Position numbers and translations under genes: made by a program. 64,000 bases of DNA from Alphaproteobacteria bacterium (GTDB taxonomy: Bacteria; Pseudomonadota; Alphaproteobacteria; Reyranellales; Reyranellaceae). Positions 58,636 to 64,000 of the stretch are shown piece after piece. The stretch is from assembly GCA_016870115.1 (NCBI GenBank), contig VGCH01000011.1, forward strand, positions 1 to 64,000, read 5' to 3'. How positions within the stretch are numbered: position 1 is the stretch's first letter; each line of letters opens with the position of its first letter. A model generated the notes under the pieces. The model did no database searches, was not told the origin of the DNA, and worked only from the letters and a program-made list of their open reading frames with translations.

Positions 58636-60567
58636 CTACCACTTGCTGGTATAGGAGTCCGGTGGCGGTTCGGCCAGAGGCTCGCGCAGCGACACATAGA
58701 CGGTCGCGAAATAGGGTACCGCCATCAACAGGCCCATAAACGCGAACCAATTGGCCTGCGCGTTCCAGAACAGCGCGCGGATCACCCATCGGCCGCCATC
58801 CCGGGCAACGAAGCCGCCCGCCCCGCCATCGTGAAGCTTGATGGCGCCCTCTGTCACCACGAGCACGATGGCCCAGAACACGAGCAAGCCGCCCAGGACC
58901 AGCTCGGGCAGCACCGGCCGGACACGGCTCAGCGTCCGGTCCATGCGCACATATCCTCGGCTGCCATCGAAGCCCAACAGCCGCCCGAAGGACAGCGCCT
59001 TGGGGATGCGATCGACTCGCGGTACCTGCTCCTTGCGCACGATGGTGATCGTCTTCCAGGCCATCAGCACGATCGACGGCAGCACGAAGCTCCACATCGG
59101 GAAGTCGCGATATCGTCCGTCGATCGCGATCTGGCGGAACCAGTCGCCGATGCGAATGACGCCGCCATACCAGTCGAGACTGATGACCACGAGATAGAAG
59201 ATGCAGAGCAGGCTCAGCGCCACGTAGAGGAGCTGCGCAAGAAGATCGGTGCGCGACCAGATGCGCCCCCGCGGCAACAGCCGCCATGCTTTCCACGACT
59301 CGCGGACCCGCGCGCCATAAAGTGAGGGATCGGCCATCTTGCCGGTCAAGCTGTCGCCGATGCCGCGCAACAGCGCATAGCCGAACAGCGCGAGCAGAAC
59401 CGCCCAGAAGGCGACCCCGACAATGCGTTCGACGTAGAAGGCGCGTGTGTAGTCGACCCAGACCGCCTGGACCCAGACCGTGGCCACGACCTGCGCGAAC
59501 ACCGCGAAGATCGCCACCGCCTTGGCGCGCGGCGTCCGGCGCAGGCTCGCGAAGGCGAGGACCGCGAGCCCCCCAAGGATCGTGGAGACCGCGAACAGCG
59601 TGCGCCAGGCCGGCTCCGCCACGACCGGCCTGCCGAGTTCGAACTTGGCGGCGCGCCGGGCGTCGAGAAGGCCCCAGGCGGCGCCCACGGTGCCCTCCTG
59701 GCGCGACTTCCAATACTGGTCGAAGGCCTCGATCACGTTGTACTCGAAGCCCTCGCGAGCGGCGATGGACCGGAACAGCGAGAAGTACCGCACCTGCTCG
59801 ACCCGGCCGGGACGGGCGTCGGCGCGCATGCGACCATCGCTCGGCCAGCCGGTTTCGCCGATCACGATGCGCTTGCCGGGAAACCGCGCCTGAACCTTGC
59901 GGTAGATGTCGACGATGTGCTTTTCGATCACGAGCGCGCCGTCGGGCGCGCGACGGTCCAGCCCGATCGGCTCATCTTCCCAATACGGCAAGATGTGGAT
60001 GGTGATGATGTCGACCTCGTCGGCGAGGCCGGGATTGCGCATCCAGAATTCCCAGACATCGGCATAGGTGACCGGTTGACGGACACGCTGCTTCACTTGC
60101 CGGATGTAGCCGCGCAGTTGCGCCGCTGTCAGATCCTTGCGCAGCAGCACCTCGTTCCCGACGATCACCCGCTCGACCGTGTCGGCGTAACGGTTGGCGT
60201 GGTCGATCAAGAGATTGATCTGCTCGAGGTTTTCCTTGTCGTTGTCGTTCAGCCACGCGCCGTGCCAGACCTTCAGCCCGTACTTGCCAGCGAGCCGCGG
60301 CACGGCCTCGAGATTTTCACCCGCTGAGTAGGTCCGCACCGCCTTCACCCGGCCCTGAAGGCGCTTGAGGTCCTCCTCGATCTGGTCAGGGCGCGGAAAG
60401 ACCCGGGTGAGCGGGCTCTGCCCCGGTCGATAGGGCGCGAAGGAGACACTCTGCAGAGGCGCGTCGTTCCAGCCGGCGATCTCGACCGGCCGATTGGGCC
60501 ACCACCACCACAGGAGATTGAGCGCCGCCACGACCGTGAAGGCCAGAAGCGCGAGAGCCGCACGCAT
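58636..60567 (-). CDS. GH17-like beta-glucan hydrolase/transglycosylase with C-terminal membrane domain
   Basis: A 643-residue protein. An N-terminal helix (LLAFTVVAALNLLWWWW) is followed by a GH17-type TIM barrel (about 35-300): YRPGQSPLTRVFPRPDQIEE, acid/base Glu139 in VIVGNEVLLRKD and nucleophile Glu238 in RIVIGETGWPSDGR. About seven or eight membrane helices fill residues 320-640. Proteobacterial GH17 proteins modify beta-1,3-glucans, including cyclic glucans of rhizobia. No glycosyltransferase gene is adjacent. Topology is inferred from hydrophobicity. Confidence 0.8.
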   Translation of the reverse strand: MRAALALLAFTVVAALNLLWWWWPNRPVEIAGWNDAPLQSVSFAPYRPGQSPLTRVFPRPDQIEEDLKRLQGRVKAVRTYSAGENLEAVPRLAGKYGLKVWHGAWLNDNDKENLEQINLLIDHANRYADTVERVIVGNEVLLRKDLTAAQLRGYIRQVKQRVRQPVTYADVWEFWMRNPGLADEVDIITIHILPYWEDEPIGLDRRAPDGALVIEKHIVDIYRKVQARFPGKRIVIGETGWPSDGRMRADARPGRVEQVRYFSLFRSIAAREGFEYNVIEAFDQYWKSRQEGTVGAAWGLLDARRAAKFELGRPVVAEPAWRTLFAVSTILGGLAVLAFASLRRTPRAKAVAIFAVFAQVVATVWVQAVWVDYTRAFYVERIVGVAFWAVLLALFGYALLRGIGDSLTGKMADPSLYGARVRESWKAWRLLPRGRIWSRTDLLAQLLYVALSLLCIFYLVVISLDWYGGVIRIGDWFRQIAIDGRYRDFPMWSFVLPSIVLMAWKTITIVRKEQVPRVDRIPKALSFGRLLGFDGSRGYVRMDRTLSRVRPVLPELVLGGLLVFWAIVLVVTEGAIKLHDGGAGGFVARDGGRWVIRALFWNAQANWFAFMGLLMAVPYFATVYVSLREPLAEPPPDSYTSKW

Positions 60568-60716
60568 CGGATGGTTCTAGCAGGAACCCCCCGCCGGACC
60601 AGCCCCCGCTCCGGGCTTGTCCCCAGCCCCGGCGCATGATCGCCGGGTGGTGAGGATCATCGTTTCGTCAGCCCATCGCCCAGGCTCTCCTGCTTGGGCG
60701 GAGGCGCTTGCGTGCC

Positions 60717-61475
60717 TCAGGTACGCAAGGTCAGGCCGCCATCGACCACCAGCTCATGCCCGGTGATGAAATCAGCGTCGTCGCTCGCAAGCATCAGCGC
60801 GCCGCGCGCGATGTCGATCGGCTGCCCGAGACGGCGCAGCGCCGCCTTCTTCTCCCAGACCGCGCGGATCTCGGGATCATCGAAGCCGTTGCGCGTCATC
60901 CCGGTGTAGATCGCGCCCGGGCAGATGTAGTTCGCCGTGATGCCGAACTTGCCCAGCTCCAGCGCCAGGGTCCGCGTCAGGCCGCCGACGCCGGCCTTGG
61001 AGGCGCAGTAGGCCGACAGCCCGAAGTCGGTGTCGAAGGCCATGACCGAGGCGGTGTTCACGATCCGCCCGCGGCCCGTGACGCGTGCCCGTTCCTTCAG
61101 CGCGGGGATGGCCGCCCGGCTGATGCGGAACACCGCGCGCACATTGACGTTGTTCACCCGATCCCAATGCTCGTCGGTCATTTCCTCGGCGAACGCGCGG
61201 CCGCTTACGCCCGCGTTGTTGAAGACGATGTCCAGATGGCCGAAGCGCTCCAGCGCGGCCGCGACGATCTTCGCCGGCGCGTCGTCGCCGGTGATGTCGA
61301 TGCCGAGCGGCACGATCGCCGGAACGCCCTGGTTGGCGGTCGCGATCGCGCTCTCGGGTCGATCGACCGCGAGGACCTGCGCGCCCTCCTCGGCGAACAG
61401 CCGGGCCGAGGCCTGCCCGATGCCCGAGGCCGCGCCGGTGACGATCGCGACCTTGCCGGCGAGACGGGCGCTCAT
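60717..61475 (-). CDS. short-chain dehydrogenase/reductase
   Basis: A 252-residue NAD(P)-dependent oxidoreductase. The Rossmann motif TGAASGIG (13-20), NNAGVSG (86-92), catalytic Ser143, Tyr156 and Lys160 (SAYCASK), and the C-terminal GHELVVDGGLTLRT are intact. The start is ATG 61475, which overlaps the upstream reductase gene by 4 nt (ATGA), so the two are coupled. The substrate is unknown; acidic residue Asp38 after the second strand favours NAD. Confidence 0.9.
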   Translation of the reverse strand: MSARLAGKVAIVTGAASGIGQASARLFAEEGAQVLAVDRPESAIATANQGVPAIVPLGIDITGDDAPAKIVAAALERFGHLDIVFNNAGVSGRAFAEEMTDEHWDRVNNVNVRAVFRISRAAIPALKERARVTGRGRIVNTASVMAFDTDFGLSAYCASKAGVGGLTRTLALELGKFGITANYICPGAIYTGMTRNGFDDPEIRAVWEKKAALRRLGQPIDIARGALMLASDDADFITGHELVVDGGLTLRT

Positions 61476-62449
61476 GACATGGTCATGACGACCTTGCCGG
61501 TCGCCTGCCGCGAGAGAAGCGCATTCATCGCCTGGGCGGCGTCCTTGAGCGGGAAGCGCATGGAGATATGCGGCTTCAGCTTGCCCGCCGCGTACCAGGC
61601 CAGCATCTCGTCGAAGTTCCGGCGCGCTTCGGCGGGCTCGCGGCCGCGCCACGCGCCATAGAAGACACCGCGCAAATCGCAGCTCTTCAGCAGCGCGAGG
61701 TTGGCCGGCATCGACGGAATGCGACCCGATGCGAAGCCGATCACCAGGAGACGGCCGTACCAGGCGATGCAGCGTACCGACTCGTCGAAAGCGTCGCCGC
61801 CCACGGCGTCGTAGATCACGTCCGCGCCGGCGCCACCGGTGAGGTCCTTCACCTTGTCGCGCATCTTGTCGGTGGCGTAGTTCACGAACATCGTGGCGCC
61901 GTACTTGCGGCAGATCTCCATCTTGGCATCGGACCCGACGGCGGCGATCACCTTGGCGCCCATCAGCGCGCCGAGTTCGACAGCGGTGAGGCCGACGCCG
62001 CCCGACGCGCCGGTCACCAGCAGCGTCTCGCCCTTCTTGAGGTCGCCGCGCTGCTTCAGCGCGTAGTACGAGGTGCCGTACGTCATGGTGAAGGCAGCGC
62101 CGTCCTCGTAGGACATGTTCGCCGGCATCGGCAGCAGGTTCGCCTGGTCAACCACGGCCTCGTCGGCATAGCCTCCGTGGCCGATCATGCCGATCGCGCG
62201 ATCGCCCACCTTGTAGCCCTGCACACCCTCACCCAGTTCGACGATGTCGCCGGCGATCTCGTGACCCGGCGCGAAGGGGCGCTGCGGCTTGAACTGGTAC
62301 TTGTCGGCGATGATCAGCGTGTCCGGGAAATTCACCCCGGCCGCCCGCGTCTTGATGCGGACCTGACCCTTGCCCACGGGCCGCGACGGCAGGTCCAACA
62401 GCTTCAGGCTCTCCGGTCCGCCCGGCGCCTCGCTCAACATCGCCCGCAT
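61472..62449 (-). CDS. zinc-free NADPH:quinone oxidoreductase (MDR family)
   Basis: A 325-residue medium-chain reductase. AAGVNFPDTLIIADKYQFKP and FAPGHEIAGDIVELGEGV form the substrate domain. The NADPH-binding part is LLVTGASGGVGLTAVELGAL and VGSDAKMEICRKYGA. The zinc ligands of alcohol dehydrogenases are missing, as in quinone reductases and acryloyl/crotonyl-type reductases. The start ATG 62449 (MRAMLSEAPGG) avoids the long unconserved upstream frame. It is divergent from the MaoC gene. Confidence 0.9.
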   Translation of the reverse strand: MRAMLSEAPGGPESLKLLDLPSRPVGKGQVRIKTRAAGVNFPDTLIIADKYQFKPQRPFAPGHEIAGDIVELGEGVQGYKVGDRAIGMIGHGGYADEAVVDQANLLPMPANMSYEDGAAFTMTYGTSYYALKQRGDLKKGETLLVTGASGGVGLTAVELGALMGAKVIAAVGSDAKMEICRKYGATMFVNYATDKMRDKVKDLTGGAGADVIYDAVGGDAFDESVRCIAWYGRLLVIGFASGRIPSMPANLALLKSCDLRGVFYGAWRGREPAEARRNFDEMLAWYAAGKLKPHISMRFPLKDAAQAMNALLSRQATGKVVMTMS

Positions 62450-62555
62450 CTCTCTGCCCTCCGGCGCAAAAGGTTTGTAAGGTAGCGCCTTGATACGATG
62501 CCGGTGGCGGCATCGTCCACGGCCGGGGCGCGGCGCGCCTTTCGCGGGGAGGAAA

Positions 62556-63011
62556 ATGGCGGGTCTGTATTTCGAGGAGCTCACCGTGGGGCGCGCCTTC
62601 GAGCATCCCTGGACGCGGACCGTGACCGAAATGGACAACGTACTGTTCAGCTCGCTCACCATGAATGTGCAGCCGCTGCACCTCGACGAGGAGTTCGCGC
62701 GCGGCAGCGAGTTCGGCCAGCGCATCGTGAACAGCCTGTTCACGCTGGGCCTCACCATCGGGATCACGGTGAACGACACCACCCTCGGCACGACCATCGC
62801 CAATCTCGGCATGACCGACGTGCGATTTCCCAAGCCGGTATTTCACGGCGACACGATCCGTGTGCGAACCCGCGTGCTGGCGGCGCGCCCGAGCGGATCG
62901 CGCAAGGATTGCGGCATCGTCGAATTCGAGCATGAGGCACTGAACCAGCGCAGCGAGACGGTGGCGATCTGCAAGCGCCAGGCGCTGATGCGCAAGCGGC
63001 CGGCGGCCTGA
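62556..63011 (+). CDS. MaoC-family (R)-hydratase/dehydratase
   Basis: A 151-residue hot-dog enzyme that hydrates enoyl-CoA type substrates. [20 protein letters not shown] and the catalytic segment [20 protein letters not shown] with [15 protein letters not shown], then [17 protein letters not shown], resemble mesaconyl-CoA hydratase/beta-methylmalyl-CoA dehydratase. The start ATG 62556 is behind GGGGAGG. A CitE-like lyase follows after 3 nt, and such pairs act in methylmalyl/mesaconyl-CoA chemistry. The substrate is inferred. Confidence 0.88.
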   Translation: MAGLYFEELTVGRAFEHPWTRTVTEMDNVLFSSLTMNVQPLHLDEEFARGSEFGQRIVNSLFTLGLTIGITVNDTTLGTTIANLGMTDVRFPKPVFHGDTIRVRTRVLAARPSGSRKDCGIVEFEHEALNQRSETVAICKRQALMRKRPAA

Positions 63012-63014
63012 GCG

Positions 63015-63878
63015 ATGCGCTCGTTCCTGTTCGTGCCCGCCGACAGCGAGCGCAAGCTCGCCAAGGGCGCCGCCTCCGGTGCCGACGCGCTGATCCTCGA
63101 TCTCGAGGACTCGGTGGGCGCCGAGCGCAAGCCCGTGGCGCGGCGAATGGCGCTTGAGTATCTGCGCGCCGCCGACCGCGCGGGTCCCCGGCTCTATGTG
63201 CGCGTGAACGCGCTCGACACCGGCATGACGCTGGGCGATCTGGCGACCGCGATGCAGGGCCGGCCCGATGGCATCGTGTTTCCGAAATGCGTGGGCCAGG
63301 CCGACCTCGATCTGCTCGGGCATTGGCTGTCGGCGCTCGAGGCGCGCGAGGGCATCGACGCCGGAGCGACGCGTATTCTCACTATCGCCACGGAAAGCGC
63401 CGCCGCCGTGCTGGCACTCGCGGCCGCGCCGCCGCGGCACCCGCGCCTGATCGGTCACTCCTGGGGCGGCGAGGATCTGATGGCCGATCTCGGCGCGACG
63501 GCGAAGGGCCCGCGTTCGGGCCAGTACGACGACACCTTCAAGCTCGCCCGCGCCGTCAACCTGATGGCGGCGGTGGCCGCCGGCGTCACCGCCTACGACG
63601 CGGTGTGGCCCGACATCCGCGACCTCGAGGGTCTTTGGGCCGAGGCGCTGGAGGCCAAGCGCATGGGCTATGGCGGCAAGATCGCGATCCACCCCGACCA
63701 GGTCGAGCCGATCCATCGCGTCTTCACGCCGTCGCCCGATGAGATCGCGCGCGCCCGCGCCGTCGTCGCCGCGTTCGAGGCGGCGCCGGGCGCGGGCGTC
63801 TTGTCGGTGGACGGCAAGATGCTCGACCGGCCGCACCTGATCGCCGCCCGCAAGCTGCTCGCGCGCGCGCCGACATGA
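63015..63878 (+). CDS. HpcH/HpaI (CitE-like) CoA ester lyase, second copy
   Basis: A 287-residue lyase. RSFLFVPADSERKLAKGA, the ALILDLEDSVGAERK loop, LTIATESAAAVLAL and GHSWGGEDLMADLGA (metal residues) match malyl/methylmalyl/citramalyl-CoA lyases. It is clearly different from the lyase at 34.6 kb. It is coupled to the MaoC gene (3 nt gap) and to the next gene (4-nt ATGA overlap). Confidence 0.88.
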   Translation: MRSFLFVPADSERKLAKGAASGADALILDLEDSVGAERKPVARRMALEYLRAADRAGPRLYVRVNALDTGMTLGDLATAMQGRPDGIVFPKCVGQADLDLLGHWLSALEAREGIDAGATRILTIATESAAAVLALAAAPPRHPRLIGHSWGGEDLMADLGATAKGPRSGQYDDTFKLARAVNLMAAVAAGVTAYDAVWPDIRDLEGLWAEALEAKRMGYGGKIAIHPDQVEPIHRVFTPSPDEIARARAVVAAFEAAPGAGVLSVDGKMLDRPHLIAARKLLARAPT

Positions 63879-64000
63879 CGGTTCGCGGCGAGCTGTTCGA
63901 GACGCTGGAAGGCCTGTTCGCGGGTCCGGCGGACGATCGCGTGACGCTGGCTCAGCTGCTGGAGGGGCTGCGCGGCCGCTCCTACGCCTTTGCCATCGCG
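63875..64000 (+). CDS. ExoD-like exopolysaccharide synthesis protein (N-terminal part, cut by window end)
   Basis: Only 42 codons are inside the window. They read MTVRGELFETLEGLFAGPAD, then DRVTLAQLLEGLRGRSYAFA, which resembles the start of the ExoD family (the conserved R-V-T/S-L-x-x-L-L pattern). The ATG overlaps the lyase stop by 4 nt. The identification is tentative because the membrane part is not visible. Confidence 0.6.
   Translation, partial: MTVRGELFETLEGLFAGPADDRVTLAQLLEGLRGRSYAFAIA

Overview
The window is a high-GC (roughly two-thirds G+C by eye) chromosomal segment of an alphaproteobacterium. The evidence is the 14-gene nuoA-N operon with separate nuoC and nuoD, its continuation into birA-coaX-rnj-mce-DUF1467, the tig-clpP-clpX-lon-hup block with tRNA genes between, and glnB-glnA. 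The many solute-receptor and CoA-ester genes suggest a free-living soil or water heterotroph, possibly a Reyranella-like or other Rhodospirillales/Hyphomicrobiales lineage. The genus assignment is inference.

Layout. 1-1.75 kb: an NCS2/AzgA-type purine permease (+), then a structured intergenic stretch with a strong terminator and a candidate small RNA. 1.76-19.7 kb (-): complex I (nuoA to nuoN), biotin ligase, type III pantothenate kinase, RNase J, methylmalonyl-CoA epimerase and a DUF1467 membrane protein, packed with short gaps or 1-8 nt overlaps. 19.7-28.4 kb (-): tRNA-Asp, tRNA-Val, HU, Lon (with a heat-shock-like promoter), ClpX, ClpP, trigger factor, tRNA-Leu, NAD(P)HX repair enzyme, tRNA-His. 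28.4-30.4 kb (-): a TetR-type regulator and a class I/II aminotransferase. 30.5-32.4 kb (+): glnB-glnA behind a sigma-54 promoter.

32.5-37.6 kb (+): a compact catabolic set (FAS1-like hydratase, class III CoA-transferase, CitE-like lyase, Bug-type receptor) that matches the enzyme order of itaconate/citramalate catabolism, followed by a PhoD-like phosphatase. 37.8-40.0 kb: a secreted Pro/Gly-rich protein of three 108-bp repeats, a tartrate/D-malate-type dehydrogenase, and an HTH-like hypothetical protein whose 3' end is a 9-bp minisatellite. 40.1-43.4 kb: an accessory island with a VapBC module under a palindromic operator, an IS3-like remnant, two lower-GC envelope/secreted hypothetical genes and about 0.7 kb without a convincing gene.

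43.4-50.8 kb: a D-aminoacylase-family amidohydrolase, an ABM-fold monooxygenase, a PhyH dioxygenase, a TRAP transporter (P-Q-M), an orphan YqaJ-type nuclease and pyroglutamyl peptidase. 50.8-58.5 kb (-): a form II CO-dehydrogenase-like molybdenum hydroxylase (S-L-M), a second TRAP transporter and a CoxG-like protein, read in the order coxG-Q-M-P-S-L-M. 58.6-64 kb: a membrane-anchored GH17-type glucan enzyme, an SDR and an NADPH:quinone-type reductase (-), then a MaoC hydratase, a second CitE-like lyase and the start of an ExoD-like gene (+) that runs off the window.

I see no prophage, complete insertion sequence, rRNA operon or CRISPR array. The least explained material is the 40-43.4 kb island, the two tandem-repeat genes, and the candidate RNA at 1.6-1.73 kb.
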